Assembly: GCA_007922305.1 (NCBI GenBank)
Contig: ML677335.1
Span: forward strand, 40,522,034 to 40,586,033
Length of the DNA stretch: 64,000 nucleotides
Origin: Dermatemys mawii
Lineage: Eukaryota > Chordata > Testudines > Dermatemydidae
Direction of reading: 5' to 3'
This document shows, piece after piece, positions 34,269 through 47,274 of the stretch (its first letter is position 1; each line of letters begins with the position of its first letter). Position numbers and translations under genes: made by a program. A model generated the notes under the pieces. It did no database searches, was not told the origin of the DNA, and saw nothing but the letters and a program-made list of their open reading frames with translations.

Positions 34269-37200
34269 TGGTGGAGGAGCGGGGGAGGGTCCAGCTACTA
34301 CTATAGCACAAAAAATTAACACTGAGTCCTTAAGTGTTCCATATAACAGGCAGTTAGGCACACCGAGAAGATAAAACTTTCTTAAAACTGTTATGTTTGG
34401 GGATTTTTTTAAAAAACATTTTTTTTGGCCATAAACTTTAATATTAACTTGGGAAATATACTGAGAAGTTGACAGCTTTATTTCTCAACTTGAAAGAAGA
34501 AAGAAAGAATTAAGGAGACTTTAAGAACTGACAAGGCTGGACTTATCAGAGCTTTTACTATTTAAGACAAACCAGGGAAGGTCTTGTTCAGGACCACTCT
34601 ACTATGAACTAGGTTAGAGGTCAGAGAAAGGTCAAACAACTGCCATGACTGATACCAAGACCCTGTCATGTTTCAGAGAAGCCAACAGGTGGCATGGCAT
34701 GACTACACAGGGAAGTTTGCTTTGCTTAATGACATAGGAAATATTTTTCATGCTGAACTTGTAACTGCAGATCCCACTTCAGGGGATTTGTGTTTGTAAA
34801 TTTGTAGCATAAATTAGAGTCATTTTAATTACGAAGAAATACCAGCTGCATGGTATTATCACAAGTTGCCTGATCTTTCCAGGCTTAATGAGATGACCTA
34901 CTTACCCCACATAAAAATAGTGACTTGTCTAAAAACGGATTTTGAAACATTTGACCATAGCAGGGAACAAACCACAGATGAATACTATGCTAAGGTGGGA
35001 GAGGAGGGACTGCATTGCCCTGTTTATAAGTCTTAAGAACGCTCATGTTCTAAGTAAACTGTGATTGTGATATTTTGCTGAGTGTTACTTAAAATGAAGA
35101 TTTTTTTAACATAACTCTTGCAAATAGGGACTTGGGTTTTTGTTTTTTTTTATTTTAATTAAAAATAGCAACTATGAAAATGTTCCATTAGAGTGATAAG
35201 CAGCCTGACTATTCCTAACTAGTAAACTATTTTAGTCTATAATTAGAAGTATCATATTACTAGGAATTAAATTTAAAATGTAGAGAAAGGATCTACTAAT
35301 TTGAATATATTATTTCTGATTATGAGCAGAATCCATAAGACAAGAAAGAAGGGCAGATGTCAGTAGGTTAATTTACTCTTCACTTTATTCTTGTATAACA
35401 ACCTTAAACTTTCAGTAAGAAAGCTTGAACCACATCAAAAGTCAAGGCTTTTTTAGACCAGTAGAATCTATAGTCACCTCTATAATGATGTGGAGAAAGA
35501 GTTACAACCTTCAGATGTACTGAAGGAAAGGAACGGAAAGTACAAAAGACAAAAACGAAAGGAGTGACACTATTGCACCATCCAAGAGGTAAAAGACTCA
35601 TCTATACTTTGACAGATAGCTACCAAAGCTCCTGAGAAATACTAGCACCTAATTAAACTAAAAATAAAATAGGATGTGTATATGTTTATTTCCTGAATTC
35701 CCTATGCACAGGGGTAAAACCAAGATTTGGACAGTGCTGCAAAATGCTCGTTCCACATAGTGGCCGGATATATTGTACCTCTACCACATGCAACCCAATT
35801 TATAGGGACCAATGTTTAAAGAAAAACATAAATAGTCTTGTTATTCTTGGAAATCAACCATTTTTCTTCAAATGCTGGTAGAAGTAAAGGGCAGACTGTA
35901 ATTCAGCTCAGTCAGTCCCCACTGAGTCATGGTTTGAGAAATACCGAAAATTAAATAATTCTCTCATCCAAATTAAATATTGCTACTGAGTTTTTTCTTT
36001 TAAAACTTGAATACTAAACATTTATCCAATATTTATTTCAATGGTAGAAGACATTTCAGACATTCGTCAGTTAAATGAATTGTAGAAGTGTCTCAGTTAT
36101 AATCAAGAGTGTGAGGTGGAGCTTTGCAAATATCTCTTCTGGAGTTTTATCAGGTTACTTTTAGGATTTGATGCTATTAATAAAAATAGGCTGATTTATT
36201 GTGGTTGTTGGAAGACAAAGAGAACAGTGATGTCCTGATTTGAGGTCGGCATCACACTTCTGATAACCTATTGCCAGAAAAGTAACCATTTCATTTATTT
36301 AAATAAACGCAGGGCTTAACAAAACTTATGGCATCTGAAAATGCATTTTCCTCATTTTCATGTATAGGAGACTATCACTTTGAAACCACATCTGAATTTG
36401 CTATAATTTTTGGTTTTCTAATATAAAATTGCAAGGTTAGGGTACGTTAGGTATAACTGGATCAAAAATGTAAATGAGCATAAGAGAATTCTTATTCATT
36501 TAGGCTTAATTGAGTGTAATTGATATGTCTGGTATGCTGCCAAATCTAACTATTGTGAATAGTACCTAATGTATGGACATTATTTTTGGACTATTGAATG
36601 CCAGAAAATAATGAGCTGGCATTCAGCTTTGGTGAATCAGACCCTGAATTTTCATCTAAGAGCAGTTTTGAATTATTACTGGAGATAAGGTGTAAATGTG
36701 CAAGGGAATTTTATCCATGTTTCTTCCATGAATCATAAATGAGGGAAAAATTATAGTCTAAATTGCACTTAAAAGGAATAAAGTCTTTTCATGTCATACA
36801 TGATTTATCAAAATGATCTCATTTTAAGGGTACTGTGGTGTATCTTGATTAACAACATTAGTAAGCATGATGAATTGCCTCTTTAATGGTAACGCAGAAT
36901 TTATTGGCAAAATCCCTACTACCACCAAAAAGGGTGGGAAGTAAAATATGCAGTGGATAGTTACTTGCAGATACAGCTTAAGCAAACTCTCTCCAAGATA
37001 TTTTGCACTGAGGAGCCCTTTGATATTTATTCACTTGAATTTATGTGTTGGCAGTGGACAAACAATTTATTGTCAACTACATTTTCAAAATGAATAATAA
37101 ATTTTACCTTCTGGTGGTAGCTCAAACCACTAAGTCAGTCAACTGGTTACCAGCAAAACAAGTTGTAAAAGTATGTAGTGTGTTAAGCTCTTTCAAGCTA

Positions 37201-39010
37201 ACTTTGGAAAAGAGTATATTACCTTTTAAGAACATTGGTTCCCGTCCCCTCACAACCTGTTTCAATATCCTCTTCACATTTTGCTTTAATATCCTAAATA
37301 CTTCCCTCTCCCATTGCTCCCGCCCCCCCTTTTTTAAGCTGCTCCAGTCTGCCCTAACTAATTTCCTTTTGGGCTGATAGATCAGAAGCCTTCCTACCAC
37401 TGTTCCTTTTAGACCTGTGAAGCCCCCCTCGTAATCCCGCTGCTTGTCCACAATTAATCTTTCCAGTTGCCACATTATTAACACTACCACCCACAGACAG
37501 AGGATGCCTGAGCCTAGCTGGATACTAGTTCCCCACTGGAGCATCAAAGATGTCAATCACACGCTAGTCAGAAAGTTGCCTGCTGTCAACATCAGAGGTT
37601 TTCATCCTCTCCTACCCACTGATCAAACATTTTTCCTCAGAAGATTAATTCAAAATCTCCACCCATTTCCTCCCATATCCTCTTTCCCTTTTAGGTTTAC
37701 TCAATGATCCATCTTCTGTATGAAAAAGGAAGCAGTGAATAATAGAAATCTTTTCAAAACAAAAAGTTAGGCAAAAGTAAATTTAAATCCCAGCTGTTGT
37801 CAACCTTTGTTTCTCATTTAAACACCTTAAAGCAGCTCGGATTAGGCCCAGCCTGAAATGACTTTCTTTGATCAAAGGGCTCAAGATTACACAAATATAA
37901 TCACAAGGCAGTGACTGCTTCTAAGCAGCCTGAATTGATTTGTTTTACTGTAACACATAGTACATGTATAACAACAGTATATTTGCTTCCTTGACTTTCA
38001 AAACCTCTTTTTCAAGCATATTATCACATGAAGCCAAGTATTTTAGGAATTATATTTAGCACTGACTTTTTTTTTTCTTCCAAACTATGGTGAACTGTCA
38101 GAAGAAACTGACTTTGATATAGTGGGTTAAAGAATATTTGTTTTTAAGATTTTTTTAAAAAGTATCTGTAATTGAGGGCAATAGCAGCTGGGGGAGATTC
38201 TGCTAATCAGATTAAGTTTAAGTAAGTGAGGTGGGGAAGGAGGAAGAGCCTTCAGCATTGTAACCTCCTCCATGATAATACAGAAGATTCTAATATTTTC
38301 ACTCATGTTAAGTGGATCCTTACTCCTCCATTAGTTCAGTACCATTCAACATAATGAGTAATAGAATCCGGTCCTAAAGGAAGCACCATAGCTGCAAGTT
38401 CCAGCAGCACAGTGTTGCCTGTTACTGGGAAAGGTACAGAGATGAGAGATTAAAAAGAGTAAAATGGTATTGTAGAAAGCAGTCCTCATTTATACAATCT
38501 ACTATAAAGTGTATCCATTGCAAAACCTGATTTTGGCTTTTTAAATAAGAATAATTGATTTGAAAAGGCTTCACAGGACAAAGTTTTACTTTTTAAAGCA
38601 TACTGGTTCCCATAGGAAATAGATCTGAGGTTAGAGTAATTATGAAATTGACATTCTAATTCAAGTCATCAGATTAGCACTTGCCAATAGTTGGCAAAAT
38701 AAACTCAAGATGTGGGTCAATGATTTTCAACTAAATGGCAGAGAAAATAAAACCAAACAATCAAACTATAAATTCTCCTGGTTTCCTAATTCTCCCAAGA
38801 TTGTCATTAAGTAAACCAGGAAAATATCCCACCAGTGACAAGCATCTAGTGGCCCAACAAAATACACAACAGGCATATAGAGCATGCTGATCTTGAGTTG
38901 CTCTTCCACGTTTGGGAAAATGTAGTCCTTGCACAAAATGTCTGTGTGTGTGACATGCTAAGATGTTTTGTGTTTTCTTACACTTTCTATTAATGTACCT
39001 GTTTATGTTC
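34269..39010. other. No gene recognised
   Basis: Long AT-rich stretch. A minus-strand open stretch of 144 codons at 37122-37556 has no recognisable domain or splice context and overlaps a 110-codon plus-strand one, so I do not call it. A 9-bp inverted repeat (GAATGCCAG / CTGGCATTC) is at 36596-36624. A short GC-containing block at 38330-38375 resembles the old sauropsid repeat theme. Confidence 0.5.
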
Positions 39011-39018
39011 CTGTAAAG

Positions 39019-39444
39019 CAGGGGTGGCCAACCAGAGCTTGAGAAGGAGCCAGAATTTACCAATGTACATTGCCAAAGAACCACAGTAATACGTCATCAG
39101 CCCCCCCACAATTCCCTGCCCCCGCTCCCAGCACCTCCTGCCCACCGGCAGCCCCAATCAGCTCCACCGTCTCCCTCCTTGCACTGCCTGATCAGTTGTT
39201 CCCTGGTGTGCAGGAGGCTCTGGGGAGGAGCGAGGGCACAGTAGGCTCAGGGAAGGGAGCAGGAAGGGGTGGAGTGGGGGCAGGGCCTGTGGCAGAGCCA
39301 GGAGTTGAGCAGTGAGCACCCCCCAGCACACTGGAAAGTTGCCGCCTATAGCTCCAGCCCTGGAGTCGGTGCCTATACAAGGAGCCGCATATTAACTTCT
39401 GAAGAGCCGAATGTGGCTCTGGAGCCACAGGTTGGCCACCCTTG
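39019..39444. mobile_element. hAT non-autonomous element with 8-bp target duplication
   Basis: A 426-bp element with 15-bp terminal inverted repeats, CAGGGGTGGCCAACC at the start and GGTTGGCCACCCTTG at the end. The flanks are CTGTAAAG (39011-39018) and TTGTAAAG (39445-39452), an 8-bp duplication with one mismatch, as expected for hAT transposition. Subterminal parts carry AGAGCTTGAGAAGGAGCC and GAAGAGCCGAATGTGGCTCT. The middle is GC-rich and non-coding; no transposase remnant is seen, so it must have been moved in trans. Confidence 0.9.
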
Positions 39445-39452
39445 TTGTAAAG

Positions 39453-42131
39453 GAAGCTAAGAATGCAGCCTATGTACTACTTTCATTTTATTTATGCCAT
39501 GCATATATGCACACACACATGAAGAATTCTAGTGGTGTGCCTTAAAGTATCAGACGGGAGAAAAATTATTCAAAAGTACAAAAAAAAAGCCTTTATGAAC
39601 AACTGTGCAAATCTTGCCAGAAATCCCATCAGCTTTATACAATTATTCCTTGAGACGTCTTGTAAAGAGAGACACAAATTAACTTCTAGATGGACAGATG
39701 CAGGATCTTCTCAAGAGCATTAAGCCTGTGCTCCCAATTTACTCTTAATTACATGTTTTACATTTTATTCATTACATCATACAACCATCTCTCAGGACTT
39801 AAAGAACAACATTCAGTCCTTTGAAAAAACTCATAATAATTCAGAAAGAAGTTGCAAAAAGATGTGTACATTTCAAGTGTGCATGTAAATAAATTACGAA
39901 TGTGTAAGATTTCAGTCTCTCTGAATTCCATTCATTTTCCATAATGTTTGGCCTTTGTACCCATTAGATCACATTTAGAGATGGCTGGCCACATTCTTCC
40001 ATCAGACGTTTATGTCTAAATCTCAGTGAAGTAGGTGGGACTTACGTGTATTGAAACGCAACTTGGGAGACAATATACTGTCACCTCTATACTTTGTTTA
40101 TGTTGGTACATACATCCTTAATCCACTATAAAGTGTTTTGCACTATTTTCATATGGGAAAAAAAGCCAACCCAAAATATATTGCATTATATTCGGTATTG
40201 CACTAAAGTGCTTTATCTGAACTCCAGGGTTTAGCCAGCAAGAGGTGCTCAGCAACAAGACATCCAACGAGCAATTTCATTTTCTGAATACAAGTCCAAT
40301 AGTTGCAAATAATGCTTAATTCTTGAGGAATCTGAGCGCTAGGGTACTTCTGAGTCTAAATTATACAATAGTGCATAGTACCATATAGGACTATACATAC
40401 CCATACATAGATATTTACACGTGTGTGTGTATTGTACATATGCAAATAAACATTTACACATATACAGTGGAATCCTCTACGTATGTTCATAGAACTTTGC
40501 TATATACAATGGTTCACTGTTACCAGCATTGTAGTGGACACCTGTCAGTGCAAAGAACTCAAAGACCATCGGTTTACCTGTCAATAGATGGGTTCCACTG
40601 TATTTAAGTGAATTCCTTTGGATACCATAAATATATCACATTTTGGTCGCTGAAATACAGGAGGTCTATAAACTCTTAAATTCCCTTGCCCACTTGATTT
40701 CCAGGGGGGTCATCAGATGTCAACTTAGAACCAGCAAGGAAAATTGCTTTCATGACTTTTCCACAGAAGAGGGCATATAACACACTACTGTCTTTTCAGA
40801 ACACATTCAGGCAATGGCAATCTGAGAAGAGGGGTGCTCGGTATATTACTGTATACAACAGACCTAAGTCCAGTAATTTGCAACATCGAAGAGTTACCTT
40901 TTCTTTTCAGTTTGTTATGCCATGCTTTCTCGTTTCGCACATTAATGATTTTTTTCCTTCTGACATATGAATGATAAAAGGTTAATCTAGGTGAACATTA
41001 AAGCTTGATTCTAAAGGTTAACATTAGTTTGGTAACTCTTATTCTGCTATGTTGCTCTCCTTGCTTAACAGGCACAGGAATTAAAAATTTGGGAAGGACA
41101 GAAAATGCTTGTTAAGTAGTCTTCCTCCAGGCATGTGGGAAGAAAACTGAGTTGGAGCTCAGCTTCTTGTGAGACAGCTTAGTCAGCAGAAGGGGGTGCT
41201 ATAGTGCAACCTATTTGAGATGCAAATAGAGTAACTTTCATAACAGTAGATTAAAGCAAGCATTTTATTCACTTGGCATGCCCAAAGTGTACTGAACGTT
41301 GGAATCAGGCTTGTCACTGCACACCGCAGGTTATTAATAGTGCTCAGAACAGTGTTGCTAAATGTGCAAGTTAAAAAAGCAAATAAACAAAAATGGATTT
41401 ATCTGTGGTATTTGTTCTCTGGCAGAATTCAGCAAGGCCCTGCCTTGCACAGAAGATTTGTTAATTCAAGACTGCAAAGGCTCAAAGATTTTCCTTTTTT
41501 CATGCATCTGATTGACAACCACCTACTGCAGTCAAAAGTTTTTCCAGTATAAGTAATCTATAAACCTAGCATTTTAGAAAGAGAGAGAGAGAGAGAGATT
41601 ATTTTCAACCTAACCAAACAAATATTAAAAACAGGACAAGCTGGAGACAATCTATGGAACATGACAACTGCTTTCTAAAGGGTCTTCCTGGATTCGATTG
41701 CTCTGGTGAACTACCAGCATGTGAGAAAAGACAAAATCTAAGGCTTCTGCAGGACCAAATCAACACATTGCACTGTGGCTTTACACTTTATTTTCCCACA
41801 TTGGCAGGTGTTAGACCAGCAAGTGGGTTTCCTCTCCCTCTACTCAAGCCAGTTCCTGTTTTCTTCATCTCCATCTCTCGGAGACTCATCAAAAACGGGA
41901 TTTAATTACATCTCAAAAAAGGGGGGGAGGAAGAGTGTAAACATGACTCCTTTTTATCTCCTGATACATCTGGACAAGTAGACAATGTGCTAAAACAAAA
42001 TAAATCTGCCCTGACAGTCACATCAAAGGGTTCAGCTAGGGGCTTGCAGCTACTTAAGGCACAGGAATGTTGTTGCTAAGCATCGCTCTACAACCTATCA
42101 GTCCCTTAAAGAACAGCTTTTTTTCTTTCAG
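39453..42131. other. No gene; one (GA)n microsatellite
   Basis: AT-rich unassigned sequence with (GA)9 at 41581-41598. Confidence 0.5.
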
Positions 42132-42217
42132 AGGGAGATGAGGAAAGCTCGAGAGTGGGAACCAGACTGCAAAGGGAGATTGGGGATTTTGGAGGATTTT
42201 GGAGCTTAAAGTGAATT
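42132..42217 (+). other. Weak candidate non-coding exon
   Basis: A strong acceptor-like sequence (a long T/C run ending CTTTCAG at 42131) is followed by a purine-rich 86-bp segment and a donor-like AATT-GTGAGAAG at 42218. The segment has a stop in each tested coding frame near its end, so at best it would be a non-coding or terminal exon. Opposite strand to the two other exon candidates. Confidence 0.15.
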
Positions 42218-44843
42218 GTGAGAAGAAAGAGGGTTTTGTTTTGTTTTGCCTCTTGACACACAGACTACTTTTTTGGGGTGGTGAGGGAGAAGGAGGAGAT
42301 AAAACATATGGATGAAACATCTTTTTAATTTTCCTCTTTGGATCAGAACAGGATAGCACAGACTTTGCCTTTTTGTCAAAACCCTGTTCTTATAACAGTA
42401 CATTCAAAAGAAAAAGACTGTGACCAAAAGCAATAGCACTAGGATACAGAGCTGATTGTTATTGAAAGCATATTGCAAAATGTGTGCCCAGCCCCGATTT
42501 CAATCAAACATCAGGTAAATATACACAACTGAATATAGGAATTAAGCTGGAATGTCAGTGTCTAATCATCTCACTACCCAGTAAAGAGAAACTTTGGATG
42601 CACACACGATTTGATGCTCATTTGCTAGTAAAATCTATTCCCTATAGTGAGTGGCCTGCCTTCAAATCTTTTTGTCTCTGGCACTGAGCTCTAAAGGGCT
42701 GATTTTCATGTGTTGAGGATCTGCAACTCTGAATGAAGTCCATGGGCGTCAAGTGTGCTGAAAAAAAAAAATCAAGATTTTTTTTCTTTTTTTATTATAA
42801 CCATAGCATTAGTGAAATGGGAAACTACAATTGCACCAAGAGCTTTAACAATACAGTACTCCTCCACTGACGCTGGTGGATAAAGAAACATATTTGGTTG
42901 CAGATAGAATACCCAGCATGAAAAGTACTACCTTCAAGATATATTTTCAGCTTTTGTTGCTGTGTTCTGAGAAAGAGAGTCAGCTATGAAAAGTTTAATA
43001 CACTATTAAAGCCAATAATAGATCCTTTCCAGTACCACTGAGAGGTAAAAATACTGTAACTATCTACCTATGCCTTTAAAGAAAACCATTTTAAATGTAC
43101 AAACAGTCATCTCCCTTTTTATCAATTAAACAAAGAAAAGTCGGAAACAGCTTCATTCCATATGCAGGGTGGCTATCAACATAAACAATTACTGAGTCTG
43201 TGATATTGCACAAATAAATAACGCTTAGCATTATCTTCAGCACTATCATACTTATTAAACAGTGACTGAGGGCAGTAGTAACCATTTTTACTGTCCCGTA
43301 TAGCTCTTATTTTCTAATTAAATAGGAGGTTATTTCCACTGCTAACACAGCCATTTGTCTTATTTGAGTATTACATAATATTTTTTTGCCAGCCAAGCCT
43401 GACTATGAAAAGGAGCATTCTGTGTGGTAGACTGTGGCCCAAGTTGCTTTATTGTTTGGTAATCATGGAAATAGGCCATTCTGTTGTGTGTTAATAAATA
43501 AACTTTTTGCAATTTCTCCTAAAAATGATAAAGCTCATACTTTGTCCTACCCTCTAGCTTCAATACAAGGGCAATGAGCTGTATTATTAAAGATATAGGT
43601 CAAGCAAACCTGACGAATTCAATCCTGTGGGATGCTTTAGAAACTGTTGTCATATTACTGAGATCATTCTACTGCTCCTAATTATTCCTCTTGGTTGCTT
43701 CACATTTCAAGTGATTTCTCTCACACTTATGTCAAAATTTATAAGCTGCTCTGTGTAACAACACTACATTATTTCCTCACTTGTTATGGTAATATAGAAC
43801 AGAGACTGGGAGAATGCTTTAATCTATCTGACAAGGATAATGTAGTCTAGAAATGTAATAAACTTTGTATTTTACCAAGGTTTTTTCCTACTCAAACATT
43901 TCATACAGACAGACAACTTAAAAAAACCTAATTGCTATGATAACTTGAATATCCTCTTATCTCAGTTCCTTTTTAAAAGGGAAAATGTTTTAGTGTTAAA
44001 ACATTCACACCAATAACTCATGCACCCTCCTTATTCCCAGGTGTGATTGCTATTGTGCAACATGCAGACTGTACTATAAAACTAGTTATTACGGCGGTAA
44101 AGCTATTTTCATAAGATCCATGCATTGCACAAACAGCGCACCAATACTTGCAATCAGCACAAGGGTTGAACTTCCACACTCCAGTAACACAGCTCAGTCT
44201 GACTGGCACAACATTTAAATTGCGCTAAGCGGCTGGATATGGGTCGAAGATAAAAATCAGCTTCACACATTATTTTCCCCTTCTATAGCACAGCCCATCT
44301 CCCAAAGACATCTACAATTTGGAGAAAGATGCCAAGAGAAAAACAGATGGAGGATTTGAATTGTAAAGCTACTGGAGGGATGCTTCATTGTGGGGCTTAG
44401 ACTGAGGAGGTGGGATTACATTAGGACTATACTGCAAGACACTCATGGTATCAAAAAGATTGTTCACGTTGGAGAGAAATACTAACAAATGTTAAAGTTA
44501 TGAACACAATCTACACTATGAGTAACTCATAAATGGATTGCACCAATCTTGACATTTCAGTGGTCTGCCCAGTTTTGTAGGTGACTCTACGTGTTATAAT
44601 TGTGGGATGTTCATAGGTCCAAAAGGACTTTCAGGCATCAAAACATATTGCAGCATTCCGGCAGAATTGTACCAAACCTCCCTCCCCGAAACAAATCTTC
44701 AAACTTTTTTTTTTCCTTACAACATACTGATGTAATATTATGATAATGTAACGGCCAACTCCACTGTAACAGATAAATGTGCTAACATGGCAAGTCTAGG
44801 AGCACAGGCTGTAGTGACAATTTTTTAAAATAAGTTTTGATAC
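42218..44843. other. No recognised feature
   Basis: AT-rich sequence without recognisable genes or repeats. Confidence 0.5.
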
Positions 44844-44936
44844 CTGGTGGTTTTTCTTCTCTGAATAGCAGGCTCACCATTCATATTGTGGTTCTTCCTT
44901 GGCTCTGCATCATCCGAAGGCAGACTACCACTATCA
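44844..44936 (-). CDS. Candidate internal exon of an unidentified minus-strand gene
   Basis: A 93-bp (31-codon-equivalent, symmetric phase) segment on the minus strand. The acceptor reads GTTTCTCTAG with a good branch-type sequence (GGCTAAACTAG) just upstream. The donor is CCACCAG followed by GTATCAAAAC. The frame encodes DSGSLPSDDAEPRKN then HNMNGEPAIQRRKTT and ends in a split arginine-type codon (AG|). The hydrophilic, serine/acid then basic composition looks like a disordered linker of a real protein, but I do not recognise it. Its exit phase fits the entry phase of 27972-28059. A hAT element sits about 40 bp upstream of the acceptor. Confidence 0.42.
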
Positions 44937-44975
44937 CTAGAAGAAACTAGTTTAGCCTTTTGGAATCTGCCTACA

Positions 44976-45358
44976 GCAGGGCTCTGAACTTTTCCAGACT
45001 ACTGTACCCCTTTCAGAAGTCTGATTTGTCTCGTTTCACATCACTTAAAAACGACTTGCTTGCGAAGTCAGACATAAAAATACAAAAGTGTCACAGCACG
45101 CTAATATTGAAATATTGCTTGCTTTTTTCATTTTTACCATATAATTATAAAATAAATCAATTGGAATATAAATACTGTACTTACTTTCCAGTGTATAGTA
45201 TATAGAGTGATATAAACAAGTCATTGCCTGTATGACTTCACTAGTGCTTTGTATGTAGCCTGTTGTAAAACTAGGCAAATATCAGGATGAGTTGATGTAC
45301 CCTTGGAAGACCTCTGTGTACCCCCGGGGGTATGCGTACCCCTGGTTGAGAACTACTG
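44976..45358. mobile_element. hAT non-autonomous element next to candidate splice acceptor
   Basis: A 383-bp element. The ends are CAGGGCTCTGAAC and GTTGAGAACTACTG, an imperfect inverted repeat of the hAT type CAGTGGTTCTCAAC. Flanks GCCTACAG (44968-44975) and CCCTAGAG (45359-45366) agree in 6 of 8 positions. The interior (TTTCCAGTGTATAGTATATA, GATGAGTTGATGTACCC, CCCCCGGGGGTATGCGTACC) is a repeat body I know from turtles. AT-rich middle, no coding sequence. Confidence 0.8.
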
Positions 45359-45366
45359 CCCTAGAG

Positions 45367-46665
45367 AGATTGTTCTAAATCTTTTTAAGAATTCTGGTAA
45401 ATTATTATAAATAGACCTTGGCCTGGACAGCATAATAGCCTCATCCTTTATTTTGAATTAAAGAAATTCTGGAAATTGCCATGAGAAATGACTGCAAAGT
45501 AGTCTTCAGGGATCTCCATTTCAATGTTTTTACTGATCAGCTTAGATGTTGTGACAACTTTGGAGATGCCCTGTGATAATTTATGAACACTGCCTGGTTA
45601 CTGGGATGTTTATTGTACAAATATGTTGGTTTAACTTAATAGGGAGCTGTCTGGAAAAAAAACAGAAGGAAGTTAAAAAATGATTCCAGATGATACACAG
45701 GATGCTGTAGCCCAGGTTCTGGACTAAGGATGGAAGAACTGGGAAATTCTACCCAGAGACAGGAAAAGGCATGAATCCTAACTCCTAAGGGGGTGAACTC
45801 AGACACCAGAAAGGGGTGCAGGGTGCAGTCCCTGTAACCTAGAGAGATTCCTACCAACAATTTGGTGAGCAGGAAAGCAGAATAGGTCTGCAGGTGCTTC
45901 TCCATCTTTGCTATTGTCTCTCTTTCTTTCTATAAACAGTTCCCTTCCTAATAGTGGACTCACATGTCCAGAGTGGATAACTGTAAGAAATCAGCAGAAG
46001 AGATGGGGAGAAAGTGTTTTGTCAGGGTTTCTTCCTCTTGATCCCCACCAGAGAACTTCAACTTTTTCAGTGGAGAAAGAAGATAAAGAATGTTTGTGGT
46101 TTTGTAATGCAAGGGATTTTCTAATATATGATTTTTGTTTTTTCCTTCCTGGATAAGAGTTCCTAGATGACCTAGAAAAGCACAGACCCTTAGAGATCTA
46201 TATTTAACTCTGAGAAAAGGACATAAAGTTCTAATGGATCAGAGAAAGTTCTCGTCCAATTTTCTGTTTCAGCAGTGGCTGGGCAGGAGAAGACAAAGAC
46301 CATCTCTGTCTTCTGGATTGATGTTGAAGAGACTCACTCCTTGTAAAAAAGAAGTGATCGAAAGGTGGAAGAGAACCTATTTCAGAGACTGTATACCTCT
46401 CCATGTGGTGTTGCCACAACTACTGTCAGCAGAGATACGCAAGCTGATGCCTCTTAGCTGCGAAAATGCCTGGAGCAGCTGACGGAGTCTCCCTAAGAGT
46501 CCTTCAGCTCTGGAAACTACTTCCCTGCTGGTCTCAAACATCTCAAATTTGCTGACCCTCAGGGCACATTACATGGGCTAATTATTTATGCAGGCTTTTG
46601 CAAAGGAAGGGACATAGGAAATGTTATTTATAGTGAAAGTGAATTTTGTTTAAGTTCAGCTTTCG
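45367..46665. other. No recognised feature
   Basis: Unassigned sequence. Short overlapping open stretches at 46230-46480 on both strands show no recognisable domain. Confidence 0.5.
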
Positions 46666-46930
46666 TTGTGGTTAATTATTAGAGCAGGTCAAAATTTTTC
46701 TTCAACACGGGGGGACAAAGGGGAAAACAGAAATTGGCCTTTTTGAAGTGAGCGTGTTTCACCTCCAAAAATATTTGTTTTCTTTTTAAATGAAAAACAG
46801 TCAGCATCTGAAAATTAAAAAAAAATGGTTTTCATTTTTGTGTGTGTCAAAAACCTCCAAAATTTCGGAACAAAAGTTTTGAAAAACTTTTGAATTTTGT
46901 CATGAAAAATACCATTTTGTAACAAGCCAA
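46666..46930. repeat. Possible interspersed repeat, A/T-homopolymer rich
   Basis: Begins AGAGCAGGTCAAAATTTTTC and contains repeated TTTTGAA / TTCAAAA blocks such as AAAACTTTTGAATTTTGTCA. It resembles a turtle repeat opening with 'agagctggtcaaaaatttt'. Ends not defined. Confidence 0.3.
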
Positions 46931-47274
46931 CTTGTTACTTTTAGTGTGAAAGCTGGAAATTTTTACTTGTGTTCTGATTGTATTTTAACTTTTCCAAATG
47001 TGTGCAGAGTTGGAGGTAGGTACCTTTTAGAAATAGATCCATTATTAATCAACACTGTTAATTAACAATCAATATCTTAAGCCTTAGCTGAAGATTTAAA
47101 ATCTGAGAGTCTCAGAAGATGAAGGAGCTTAGGATCCAATGCTCCAGTTTAGGCACATCGCTGTTTTAACCTTTAAAAAAAACTTTCAGAGCAATAATCA
47201 GTTGGACTCCAGAACATTCATCATTCCCACCCAGTACCACTCAAAATATATGCAATTGTTTATATACAGAACTC

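Noticed and set aside
37122..37556. 144-codon open stretch on the minus strand overlapping a 110-codon one on plus
   Set aside because: No recognisable domain, no splice or promoter context, and both strands are open together, as expected by chance in a slightly GC-richer patch.
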